NCBI GenBank assembly: GCA_963580455.1
Contig: OY756960.1
Span: 3,162,001 to 3,226,000 of the forward strand
Direction of reading: 5' to 3'
Origin: Euonymus europaeus
Lineage: Eukaryota > Streptophyta > Magnoliopsida > Celastrales > Celastraceae
DNA length: 64,000 bases
Position 1 is the stretch's first letter. Each line of letters starts with the position of its first letter. This document shows positions 1-10,786 of this stretch, in pieces. A program made the translations under genes and the position numbers. Below the pieces are notes generated by a model that ran no database searches, was not told the origin of the DNA, and saw nothing but the letters and a program-made list of their open reading frames with translations.

Positions 1-1330
1 AGGAAGAAGTAATAATAATATATAATTACCTCCTTTTAGAAGATCAAGCAAATCAAGTTGACTAATCAAACTTAAACCTGTCTGAAAATATAACAAAGGT
101 TGGACGGGATACTCAAAACACATTCCATGCATACGCCATTCATACTGCCAAAATTGTATATTTTCTGTAAGGTTGTTGCCATGCTGAATATCTGGCCAAT
201 TTTCACCCATGTCACCTATTATCGGAGATAATAACTCCCTCTTCATACACCAACACCCAACATAAATTAATTATTAGCAACAATTATGAATGAATGAGTA
301 TGCATGGAACGTTAAAAATTCAAGCCAATCTTGAACACATCAACAAATATAGTTCGCTCTAAGACACAGGCCCGAACGAATATGTTTTTCTAAGCCGTCT
401 CTGTAGTACATAGGCCTAGAAAATGTGTTTATTATGTGAGAGGTGCACGACCTTGGTTTATATAGCACCCGGTTTCCGATATCGGATATGAGTGTTAAAA
501 GGAAAGAAAATAGAGTTGGATAGAGTCATATACTTACTGTAATAAATTGTGGTGCAGTTGGAGTTGTGTTTGTGCATCCGGTGAGATTGTATTCCTTAAC
601 CTTTGTAATACGAAAATACATTGGCCACACACCGTGAATGGAGAAATTGTTTTTGACTGGTCTGAAGCAATAATTCCGATGTCTAACATTACAATATGAT
701 TCAGGCCATCCAAGGATAATTTTGTAGTACTGGTATTTCCCCCATGTTGCGGCTTTTGCGAGACCAGATGCGAAGAATATGATTACAATGATAAAACCAA
801 TGATATTTCCAATTGAGAACTTTCTTGCCATTTTTCACCAAACATCAAAGTTTGCGACCCAAATGTTGTACACTTGTATTTTTTTGTATGCGCCATAAAC
901 ATCTATTATATGGGCACAATGAATCAAGATAACATGCATGAAAGATTTATATTTTATTTAACCGTCCTCCAAAAAATGGATCTTGAGTTGGCATTGAGCT
1001 TTTTAAACATAAGAAATGAATGATTAATAGTTTACGACCAAGGCCGTCTAATAGATAAATTTGTCTGGTGTTGTTGTTAATTATATAAAAAAAAAACGAA
1101 AATATAAAAGTTAGGCCCAGGCCCGGTCTTATCCCAAGCTCGAGAACCCTCTTTAGACTTCGGGTTTCGGGCCGGGCCTAGTATAATTTTGTAAGCCCAA
1201 ACCCGACTTATGCCCAAGTAACTCAGGCTAATAGGTCGGGCCTCGGGGCTTGGGCTTTTGAGTTCAGGCCTTACTTTTTTTTATAGGTGAGATCACAACT
1301 ATTTATTAACTAGTGGTGACCCAAGCTTCT
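1..1330. repeat. Segmental duplication, left copy (partner 11285-12615)
   Basis: The stretch matches 11285-12615 almost continuously at an offset of about 11284. It includes both visible ribonuclease exons, intron 1 (297 bp in both copies) and the upstream region, down to a GC-rich segment with repeated GGGCC/GGCCC words at about 1115-1265. Differences are scattered substitutions and short indels. Confidence 0.85.
30..831 (-). CDS. S-RNase-like T2 ribonuclease, copy 1 (3' end outside window)
   Basis: This is a secreted T2-family ribonuclease of the plant S-RNase type, which cleaves single-stranded RNA and in self-incompatible plants acts as the pistil determinant. Exon 1 is 538-831: ATG, a hydrophobic signal peptide (about residues 1-27), then the first active-site motif FSIHGVWP with catalytic His66. 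The donor after codon 98 is ACA/GTAAGT. Exon 2 is 30-240, behind an AAG acceptor, and carries the second active-site motif as MHGMC; the catalytic His is kept, but the usual KHGTC context is altered. A GAG/GTAAT donor at 28-29 points to a third exon beyond the left edge. No stop or frameshift is seen in either visible exon. Both exons are closely similar to the copy at 10.8-12.1 kb. Functionality cannot be judged without exon 3. An S-like RNase outside self-incompatibility is the alternative. Confidence 0.75.
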
Positions 1331-2113
1331 CACCGGACATGAAATAACTTGACTATTGAGATCACTGTAGGTTTAAAAAAACCAAACGATGTTTTATCTT
1401 TGTATCATTGAATACAAGCTTTAAAATATAGACTTAGACAAATGATAGAGTAGATTTACACTGAGTTATCCTTATATCACTGGATGATGGATACTGATCC
1501 TCCTCCTTATGTGCTTGCTTCATCCCGCCAAAGAAGAAAATTGGGAAGAATAATGCTCTCAATTCCTTGTACTTTGTGCAGGCTCACCACTATTGATGAT
1601 GTGGTTGAATGTAACGACAACCTTTGCATGCCAACGGTTGCAGCCACATGCCCAATCAAATGTGTCATCGCAACCTAATCACAGAAGAAATAAAGAAAAA
1701 CACAAATCATAATCCAAATTCACTATTCCTCTGTCGAGATAACTAATTGGTGAAAAAATATAATAATTTAAAGAACTAATGCCAACTTTGTTGCCCAAAC
1801 AAAAATATAATAATAGGAAGGTTTTTTTTCTAAAAGAAGGCTTATGCAAGGGTAGCAAAAAGGAACCATATAAAATCTAATTTTCTTTCCCTATTAGAGT
1901 AAAAAATTTCAAGCCTAAATAATTACTATAACTCTGATTCTAATTTCATTCCACTGTACTTTCTCAGGAATGAATCACAACATATACTAACTGGATTCAA
2001 ACAATTATTTTTAAAATTATTAAGAATGAGAAAATGAATATCAATATGATGAAATGAATTCTTAAGAATTATCAAGCAAAATATGATTTAGTCCATGGTG
2101 CATAATTGTTGAA
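832..2113. other. Upstream region of RNase copy 1, no gene recognised
   Basis: This holds the 5' flank of the minus-strand ribonuclease, including part of the segmental duplication to about 1330, and then AT-rich DNA up to the copia target site. The short open frame at 1484-1678 has no recognisable domain and is not called as a gene. Confidence 0.6.
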
Positions 2114-2118
2114 GAAGT

Positions 2119-2324
2119 TTTCACGATACTTAATATTAGCTTATAATATACTCATGTACACATTAGAGTATTTTCTATTTATAGTAATTCTATTGTAACA
2201 GTTTCAGATGACTTGACAATACGAAGAAATCATTCTCCAAGTTTTCTCTCTGTATTTTCTTCATTCTTCATCTGTATTTCAAGTTTCCTTCATTGTTCTT
2301 GATCAAGAACTTCAATTCTTGATA
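2119..2324 (+). repeat. 5' LTR of copia element
   Basis: The 206-base repeat begins TTTCACGATACTTAA and ends CAATTCTTGATA. It lacks canonical TG...CA ends. Relative to the 3' LTR it lacks 42 bases lying between two TTGTAACAG words, which is the signature of a deletion between short direct repeats. Confidence 0.9.
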
Positions 2325-2336
2325 TGGTATTAGAGG
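2325..2336 (+). other. Primer-binding site of copia element
   Basis: TGGTATTAGAGG follows the 5' LTR without a gap. The usual plant copia site complementary to initiator Met-tRNA is TGGTATCAGAGC, so two positions have changed. Confidence 0.75.
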
Positions 2337-2364
2337 ATTTCATTGCTTCTTTCAATATCTTTTA

Positions 2365-3475
2365 TTGCTTCTTGATTTTGTCATGAATCATCCAAATTCT
2401 GGCTCAATTTCTGGTTCTGTTTCTAGATCTGGATCGACATCTCTACTACCTTTTGAAAATCCTTCAAGTCTTTATCTTCTTCAACATGGAGATCATCCTA
2501 ATCAGGTTCTTTCTTCTCAGCTTCTTACGTTTGGGAATTACAGTTCTTGGAAATGATCTGTCATTCGTTCTCTGCAAGCCAAACGAAAGTTAGGTTTTGT
2601 GAATGGCACAATCACCTCACCTTCCTTCACTGATCCACTTTATGAATATTGGCCGGCTACTAATAGCATGGTTCAGTCATGGCTTGTGAATTCTATCTCT
2701 AGAGATATTGCTGGTAGTATGGAGTATCACACTACAGCAAGAAAATTATGGTTGGATCTTGAAGAGCGTTTCTCTAGAGGAAATAGAGCTCGTATATCTC
2801 AATTGCAGGAACAAATTGCTGCTTTGACTCAAGGCACTGTTTCTGTTAGTGCTTATTTCACACAGATGAAAACCGTATGGGAACTTATGGAGTTTCGTCC
2901 AATTCCATCCTGTAAATGCAATCCAGTGTGTTTTTGTGATGTTTTTTCACAAATTTCACAATATTAGCATAAGGACTATATTGTGAAATTCTTGAATGGC
3001 CTTAATGATTGTTATGCTCCTCTCAAGGATAGTATTCTTCTCATGAATCCTTTGCCTTCAGTGAATAAGGTCTTCTCTACTGTCATTCAAGCAGAAATAC
3101 AGAAAAATTTGCTTCCTACTAGTTCAGGCATTTTAGGAGTTGAATCTGCGGGTTCTCTATTCTAATACATCTCATGTGACCAAGCCTACTACTGATCAAA
3201 AGAAACTTATCTGTTCTCATTGTGGAAAACAAGGTCACACGCAAGAGAAATGTTATAAGCTACACGGCTTTCCTCCTAACTTCAAATTCACTAAGGGCAA
3301 GAATGCTAGATATGCAAACAGTGTTCAACAGATGGATACACTTTCTACTCCAGATCATGGCTCTAGTACACAGACTTTTCCATTCACTACAGAACAATGT
3401 CAACCTTTGATTGTAATGCTCAAAAATAATTTTGGCAGATCACTTCCTCAAGAATCTGAACTTCCTCAGGCTTAG
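2365..3475 (+). pseudogene. copia gag, interrupted
   Basis: The remains of the capsid/nucleocapsid protein. The first part (2365-2556) ends at a TGA directly after the SSWK segment, the next open part (2599-2967) has the copia gag domain, and the frame resumes at 2983 and again at 3140. A CCHC zinc knuckle (CSHCGKQGHTQEKC) lies at about 3212-3255, where the retroviral-type nucleocapsid motif is expected. At least two stops and one frame change separate the parts, so no intact Gag can be made. Confidence 0.8.
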
Positions 3476-3529
3476 GCTAATTAAGTTTGTTCTACTGTCA
3501 ATGCATCTATGGTAGGTATTTCTTAACCT

Positions 3530-6500
3530 TTGTACATCTCTTTATTGTCAAAGGCTTCACAAACTAATCTTCGATCAACATGGATCATTGATATCGGTGC
3601 CATTGACCACATGATTTGTGATATCAATTTGTTCACTTCTATTACAAGAACTATAACTAGTTCCGTTCAACTCCCAAATAATCAAAAAGTTTCAGTCACT
3701 CATATTGGCACAGTACAAATCACACCACAACTTGTCTTGTATAATGTACTATGTGTCCCTTCCTTTTCTTTCAATCTAGTTTCTATGAGTAAACTCACTA
3801 ATACCACTTCTACTTCTTTACTTTTCTATAATCATCATTGTTTTATTCAGGCCCTACCAACATGGATGATGATTGGCTGGGGTAAAGAGCTAGGAGGCCT
3901 ATTCTATCTAATGGATGGACCACTGGAATGTTGTTTTCCAACTTCTGCACCTTCTTTTGTTCCAGCACAGTGCTCTACTGTTGCTCACAATAAATCTTGT
4001 AACTCATTTGATCTTTGGCACTATAGACTGGGCCATTTATCTTCTTCTAGATTAAATTTGTTAAATAATTATGCTATCAAAGTTAATAAAAATTTCCTTT
4101 GTACTATTTGTCCCTTGGCAAAACAAAGAAAATTACCATTTTCTGTTAGTGACAGCATTTCATCATGTCCATTCAGTCTTATTCACTGTGATATGTGGGG
4201 GCCGTACTCATTCCCTACTTATGATGGTCATCAATATTTCTTGTGCATTGTTGATGATTTCACCAGATGCACATGGACTTATCTCATGAAAGCCAAATCT
4301 GAGACACAATATCATCTTAATTCTTTCTTTCAGATGGTTACTACACAGTTCAAAACTAACATTCAAACCATTAGAACTGACATTGGCCATGAGTTCTCCT
4401 TATCTTCTTTTTATACTGATCATGGTGTTCTTTACCACAAATCATGTGTAGAAATTCCACAACAAAATAGTAAAGTTGAACGAAAATATCAACATTTACT
4501 TAATGTTGCTCGAGCTCTTAAATTCCACTCTGTCATTCCTTTGAAATTTTGGGGTGATTGCATCATGACAGCCACCTATCTTATTAATCGAACACCAACA
4601 CCATTGTTATCCAATCTCACACCATTTGAGAAATTATTCAATAAACCTCCATCCTATAATCATATTAGAGTTTTTGGATATCTATGTTATGCTTCTACAT
4701 TGCACAGAAATCGAACAAAATTTGATGTGAGGGCCATCCCATGTGTTTTTCTTGGTTATCCAGCAGGAGTGAAAGGTTATAAGCCATATAATCTCTCTAC
4801 TTCTTCTATATTTCTTTCTTGGGATGTTATTTTTCATGAACATATTTTTCCTTTTTCAAATCCTATTTTTTTATCCACTCTTAAAAATCCTATCCAGTCT
4901 CTCACTCCAACATCTCAACCTTCATCACTCCCAGACCCGGTTTTCCATTCTGCAGAATTTATTCCACATGTTTCACCGATTCTATCTCCCTCTCCCACCA
5001 CATTACATCCAGAGTCTCCTATATCTTCATCAACTCAACAACCTCCATCATCATCATCTCCTAATCTTGAACCTCAAATTGTTGTTCCACTTAGAAAATT
5101 AGTCGGACCAACTAAACCACCATCATATCTTAAAGATTTTCATACTTACCTTCTCACCACATCTTCTACTTCTCATCCTTTGTCTTCTTTTCATTCATAC
5201 AGCAAACTCTCTTTATCTCATAAACATTATGAAATGCAAGTTGTTACTCAGTGTGAGCCAAAAACATACACTCAAGCATCAAAATGCCCAGCTTGGTGTG
5301 ATGCTATGCAAGTTGAACTTGCAGCCTTGAATAGCAATCACACTTGGATTATCACTGATCTACCAGCAGGCCACCAACCAATTGGTTGTAAGTGGGTGTA
5401 CATAATCAAATATCAGGCAAATGGTTCGGTAGAACGGTTCAAAGCCAGACTAGTGGCTAAAGGTTATACTCAAAGATTTGGTATTGATTATGATTATGTT
5501 GAAACTTTCTCCCCAGTCGCAAAGATGACAACAGTACGATTAGTTCTCGCACTAGCAGCTATTCAAGGTTGGCATCTCCAACAATTAGATGTGAACAATG
5601 CATTTTTGCATGGAGAACTCATACAAGAAGTTTATATGACACTACCACATGGTTTGTCTATTAAGGGGGAGTTTCACCATCCTGTTTGCAGATTAACAAA
5701 CTCTTTGTATGGACTGAAGCAGACCTCTAGACAATGATTCTCCAAGTTGTCAACATTTCTGATTTCTCATGGATTTACACAGTCCAAGTTAGATTATTCC
5801 CTTTTTACTTTCAGACGACATTCCACAACACATATGCTTATTCTACTTGTTTATGTAGATGACATAATCCTTGCTAGCCATAATCTTGAAGACATTCAAT
5901 TTATCAAGAATCTCTTGCATGATCAATTTAAAATCAAGGATTTCGGGAATTTGAAATATTTTCTTGGACTGGAAATTGCACGATCCAAATATGGAATTTC
6001 CCTCTGTCAAAGAAAGTATGCTCTTGATATTCTTGAAGAAACTGTTTATTTGGGATGTAAACCTGTTCAGTTTCCCATAGATTCCACACTCAAGTTGTCT
6101 CAAGCATAGGATACAGATAAACTCTTACCAGTTATTACTATGTACAAACGTCTACTTGGTCAACTAATTTATCTTACCACCACTAGAACTGATATATGTT
6201 ATGCTGTACAACAACTCAATCAATTTCTTGCTAGGCCAACATAACTTCATATGCTACTTCTTACATAAAAAACTCTCCTGCTAAGGGTTTATTAGTTTCT
6301 TCTCATGGTTCTTTGCAACTTAGGAGTTTTTCAGACTTAGACTGAGTAAGTTGTCCTGACACTCGCAGATTCATCACTGGTCATTGCACTTTTCTTGGGG
6401 ATTCTTTGATTTCTTGAAAATCAAAGAAGCAAACCCCTATATCTCAATCATTTGCAGAGGCAGAATATCAAGCCCTTGCTGCAACAACTTGTGAAATAGT

Positions 6501-6795
6501 TTGGATACGTTATTTACTTAAGGATCTTGGCATTTATCAACCCAACCTAGCTTTGTTATTTTGCGATAGTAAAGCTGCCATATACATAACAGAAAATCCA
6601 GTGTTTCATGAACGTACAAAACATATCGAGATTGACTGCCATGTAGTTCGAGATAAAATCCAAGCTTCTGTCATCAAACCCATGCATGTTTCTTTTGCCA
6701 ATCAAATAGCATATGTGTTTACTAAAGCTTTGGGTTTTCATCCTTTTACTTCATTGGTTGGCAAGATGAATCTGTTGAACATATATTCATCTTGA
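3530..6795 (+). pseudogene. copia pol polyprotein (PR-INT-RT-RNase H), interrupted
   Basis: The protease active site reads DIGA instead of DSGA. The GAG-pre-integrase His/Cys motif ([10 protein letters not shown] ... CTICPLAKQ) follows. The integrase core has its aspartates in HCDMWGP and RTDIGHEF and the glutamate in NSKVERK. The reverse transcriptase begins near 5300 with [12 protein letters not shown] and [10 protein letters not shown], and its YVDD catalytic motif is near 5850. An in-frame TGA at 5735-5737 replaces an expected Trp and divides the reverse transcriptase. Further stops occur at about 6107-6109 and 6241-6420. The RNase H end (DSKAAIYI ... KHIEIDCH) is 6553-6795. The gene is dead. 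Confidence 0.88.
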
Positions 6796-6802
6796 GGGGG
6801 AG
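6791..6802 (+). other. Polypurine tract of copia element
   Basis: CTTGAGGGGGAG lies immediately before the 3' LTR, the usual plus-strand priming position. Confidence 0.7.
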
Positions 6803-7050
6803 TTTCACGATACTTAATATTAGCTTTATAATATACTCATGTACACATTAGAGTATTTTCTATTTATAGTAATTCTGTTGTAACAGAATTAGTTAACTTC
6901 TATTTATAAATAGAAGTCTTGTAACAGTTTCAGATGACTTGATAATATGAAGAAATCATTGTCCAAGTTTTCTCTCTGTGTTTTCTTCATTCTTCATCTG
7001 TATTTCAAGTTTCCTTCGTTGTTCTTGATCAAGAACTTCAATTCTTGATA
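6803..7050 (+). repeat. 3' LTR of copia element
   Basis: The 248-base repeat matches the 5' LTR at both ends and keeps the 42-base internal segment missing from the 5' copy. It is followed at once by the GAAGT target duplication. Confidence 0.9.
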
Positions 7051-7055
7051 GAAGT

Positions 7056-7807
7056 TGAACACACCAAGCTATCATCACTTTTTTTTGGGAATTAAACAGT
7101 AGATGAAAATATAAATTTTCATGCCAACTCTGTTGTTCATTCATTACATAAAGTCAGTTATAGACTAAATAATTTTTTTCCATTAATAATGTTCTTTAAG
7201 CCCAGATTGTTTTCAACCAAGCAGTCTTTCTTTCTAGAGGGGTCAACCACCACTGAGGTGTCAATAGAGAGATTTGTGTTTAACAAAAGTGTTGATTCAA
7301 CGGTTAATTCAGTTTCTCTGGCTCTCTATGTCACCAACTCATGCCAACCCAACTCTAACAAATAGATGTAAAAACTGACAATGTAGTTCTAGGAAAATTA
7401 AAAATGGAAAATTCAATATTGATTGATTTAGTTTACCTTTCAAACCAAAATGCTAATATCGAATTGTCCACCACTGTAAGATGAGGTTGGAGAGATGGCA
7501 GTTCCAATTGCAATTCTATTGTTGAACATCTGATGGCTTGATACACGTCGCTCTGAAGATTAATATACAACATGAATGATTAGTGTAAATAGTTTCCAAG
7601 AGATTATACTAGCATATGTAATAAACATGTTGTTTCTAGTATTTATGTGTAGTAAGTAAAGAAATTGTTGTAGCTTCTAAAAGGTTGTCGCAGGTCGATC
7701 ACATAGCTTAACTATAACAACTGAAGTAAGAAAGGAGAGAAACTCAAGTCCTAATCGTTCACCCGTCAGAGTCAGAGGAATGACATGTTTGAGATCTACG
7801 TCTTCAC
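7056..7807. other. Intergenic, no gene recognised
   Basis: AT-rich DNA that continues the target region of the copia insertion. On the minus strand at about 7440-7560 there is a short open stretch with ordinary amino-acid composition, but it has no start, splice partner or family match that I recognise. Confidence 0.5.
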
Positions 7808-8273
7808 CGCAAGCATTCCCTCACCCATATCCTATTCACTACAAGATCTCTCTTACCCATCTTCTTTTATCGCGACAGATTCATGGGCTTACCCTAGCTT
7901 CACTAATCTACTCTTCACATAACAGCACAGTTCGAGAGAGATGAAGCATATAAGCAAAAACACATGAAATTATGCCTCAAGGAAGAAGAAAATGGCAAAG
8001 ATGGTTACTCAATTGACTGAGGAAATTGAATGTACACGCTGCAAGCATTCTCTCACATATATCCTCTTCACCGCAAGTTCTCTCTCACCCATCTTCTTTC
8101 ACCGTGAGCATATCCATGGCCTCACACCCTAGCTTTATCAATGTACTCATCAAATAGCATTGCAGCTTGAGAGTGAGGGTGCGTATATGTGAAAACCCAT
8201 GAATTTATGCCTTAAGGAAGAAGCAAATAGCAAAGACGGTAACTCAATTGATTAAAAAAATTGAATGTACGCG
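7808..8273. repeat. Two-unit direct repeat, about 231-235 bp per unit
   Basis: Unit 1 (7808-8037) and unit 2 (8039-8273) align along their length. Both start at (T/C)GCAAGCATTC, carry a CTCACCCATCTTCTTT-like segment and a 'GGAAGAAG...AATAGCAAAGA' type segment, and end near AAATTGAATGTAC. It is a local tandem duplication with no coding capacity seen. Confidence 0.75.
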
Positions 8274-8449
8274 TGATTCAAGAGGCGAACCTAGACTAAA
8301 ATTAAGAGGGGCTCCGAGGGTCATTCTTGGTAAAATAATACCATTAAATGATTTTAATTTTTTTGTTGGTGAAAATAAATTAAAGAATTCAGGTGGTACT
8401 CTCATATTCATCTTATGTGTCAAGATAGTGTTCAATCAAAATTTTGTTT

Positions 8450-8720
8450 TAGTAATTATATATATATATAAAGATAGATATATACTATATATATAACGTA
8501 TATAACAGTGCATATGTGCACTCTTAATATGCACTGCATACAGTGCATAGCACTTATATACATACTTATATATATGTCCTATACATATATCCTATATATA
8601 CATATTATTATTATTATTATTATTATATATCCTATATAACAGTGCATATATGCATTTCATAGAGTGCATATCATATATATATATATATATGTGTGTATAC
8701 ACGTATGTATATATGTGGTA
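8450..8720. repeat. AT-rich microsatellite tract
   Basis: Runs of TA, TATATC and ATT units are mixed with repeats of a short word containing GTGCATAT. A GC-rich segment with GGGCTCGGGC-type words follows at about 8725-8893, of the kind also seen at 1115, 12410, 54420 and 57735, probably DNA-transposon debris. Confidence 0.7.
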
Positions 8721-8892
8721 TATTTTAGTTTCAGGCTAGGGCTTGGCCGGACTTCAACCCCAAAAATGTGGCCTAGGCTCTCCCGAGACCTAGAGTCGAG
8801 CTGCCCAAGCTTAAAGTAACTTCGGGCTCGGGCTGGGCTTTGGCCCGAGGGCCGGAGCCGGGTCACGGCCGACGGACCAAATGATGACCCCT

Positions 8893-9236
8893 GCCTCAAT
8901 ATGACCAAATTGTCGTAAAAGCTTATTTTGACAATATATTTTTAGATATTCTGTGCATTTTATTTTCCAAAACTATTTTCCATGATAATTAATTTAATGA
9001 AAAAATCATACCTATATATATATATTTTAGGATTTTCAATAAGGAAAATGTTATATGACCCAAGCATAAACAACTCATAGTACGTAGCTATTATAATATC
9101 GTATTTCATTATAAACTTACAATGAAATATCATATTTCATTGTAAGTTTTTACAATAAATTACGATGTTACAATAGAATGAAATAATATGAGTTATATCG
9201 CCCTAAGCTATTTATTACTATTGTTCAATACTGTTG
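8893..9236. repeat. Dispersed repeat block (partner 13024-13345)
   Basis: The sequence from CTCAATATGACCAAATTGTC onward matches 13024-13345 in the same orientation, with few substitutions and small deletions. It contains an inverted pair around AATGAAATATCATATTTCATT. No coding capacity is visible. Confidence 0.85.
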
Positions 9237-9350
9237 ATAAATAAGATTTTAGTATAACTGTTGATAATAAATATTGCCATACATGTCCATATCGAAATAT
9301 CACCATACATAGTGTTAACAATCCACAAAATTCAGCAACCTCTAGTCATT

Positions 9351-10160
9351 TCATCTTTTTACATGGCAACAATGTTTAGGATCTATGATGAAATCATGGA
9401 TCAAACATGCGCGAAACTTGCGCAGCTCATTTGAGAGAAGTTTCTTTGGTATTCTTTTATGGTAGAAGAGGTTGTTCATGATGTACATACATATAATTCC
9501 ACAATCGACACTGCAATTAAAAAAGAAGAAGATGTCAATGTATTTTAGTTTTACAACATAGTTACAAGATTGAAGAACAATGTACTTGATAACATGAACA
9601 ATGTAATAAGCCATTGTGCATAATACTTCTAACCTTGTGTTAGATTGTTGTGGCGTGTCCCAAATTGTTTGGATTTTTGGGTTTTGAGCTTGGCTTTTAT
9701 ATAGTGTATCAAATATTACATCATAATAATCAACCTTGAAAATAAGTTCATATCAAAAAAATAGTCAGTGTGCAGTTTTTGGTTCAAACACAGAAATTAT
9801 TTATAAATATTTTCCATTTTCTGCGCATCTTTCTGATATGGGTATTCAGTTCTTTTGTTTCTTTATAACAAGGAATTGTAATAAAGCCAGACTTCTTCCT
9901 CGTAGTCCAAAACTAGTAGGGTCCAGTGGTTGGCAATTCTACGGTTTACAGCGGATAGAATTGGGAATATGATGTACCTGAATTTTCCAGCACTGGAGCG
10001 CAACTTATCCATCATATGTTTTTGCATCAATTATGGCTTGTTCATCCCTAGGAACGTCATGCAAGAACTTGTGACCACAAAAGACCTACCATTTTTTGTA
10101 GTCCGGATCGAGATTGTCTTGCATATTAGTGAGATGTTTGGTATATGCATTGATGAGCCG
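9351..10160 (-). pseudogene. Ulp1-like (C48) cysteine peptidase remnant
   Basis: Three minus-strand pieces resemble the C-terminal catalytic domain of Ulp1/SENP-type peptidases. These cleave SUMO-like conjugates in host genes and are also common as passengers of plant Mutator-like elements. From 5' to 3' they are: a segment around 10050-10140; a segment around 9880-9990 with the catalytic-His context NHWTLLVLD followed by VWLYYNSL and a stop; and a segment at 9351-9512 with the catalytic-Cys context DCGI and a typical helical tail. Stops separate the pieces, so no complete domain is encoded. It could be a captured gene fragment or a broken host gene; no terminal inverted repeats were identified around it. 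Confidence 0.5.
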
Positions 10161-10786
10161 CAAATATTTCAGTTTTGAATGAAGAAAAAAAGTTCAATAT
10201 CAAATGACAAAAATATTATTTAAGTCACAAGCCCTTTACCCATTATTTAAGTCACAAGCTCTTTACCCATTATTTCAAATAACTGATTATCTGTAGTCTT
10301 TTCCCATAAGTGAACATTAAGTTTAAACTACAATTTATACATGTATCTGTGCAACTTGTAAAGTTTGGGGCTCCTAGCCGTTGTACTTTTGTAAAACAAC
10401 TTCAATGAAATACAATCAAATGCTTCTTCTCTTCTTCTACTCTTCTTCTTCTTATTCCTACCTTAATCTCTCAAACCTTCAATTCTTAAAGACTGAAGCA
10501 TTGTATGAAAACCAACAAAAATATTTTTCATCTTGATCTTGTGAAGGCGGTCTCGGGTTTTCTGAGCCTTTGAGGTTTAATTGGTTTGTTACTTCATGAT
10601 AGTCTTTCTATTTGTCTTCAAGTTATTATTTTTTCATCTTTAGAAAACTTAGGATTTGCAGAAACTTAGTTGACTTTGGTTGCTCAGTGACAAAATTATT
10701 GTTTCCTCCCTTAAAATTGTATTTTATTTATTTATTATAGATAGATAGAAGAGAACACCTATATATATGTATGTGTTGTTTTATAG
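10161..10786. other. Intergenic, no gene recognised
   Basis: AT-rich DNA between the Ulp1-like remnant and the end of ribonuclease copy 2. It contains a short direct repeat at about 10216-10275 (two copies of a segment containing TTTACCCATTATTT) and a TTCTTCT-rich patch at about 10425-10460. Confidence 0.5.

Larger units (their letters stand above)
2119..7050 (+). mobile_element. Degenerate Ty1/copia LTR retrotransposon
   Basis: A full-length copia-type element with gag, protease, integrase, reverse transcriptase and RNase H in copia order. The 5' LTR is 2119-2324 and the 3' LTR is 6803-7050. The 5-bp target duplication GAAGT is present at 2114-2118 and 7051-7055. A primer-binding site resembling the initiator Met-tRNA complement starts directly after the 5' LTR, and a purine-rich tract precedes the 3' LTR. 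Several in-frame stops interrupt gag and pol, so this copy cannot be autonomous. The two LTRs differ by about six substitutions, one single-base indel and one 42-base indel as counted by eye, which suggests a moderately old insertion. Confidence 0.92.
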
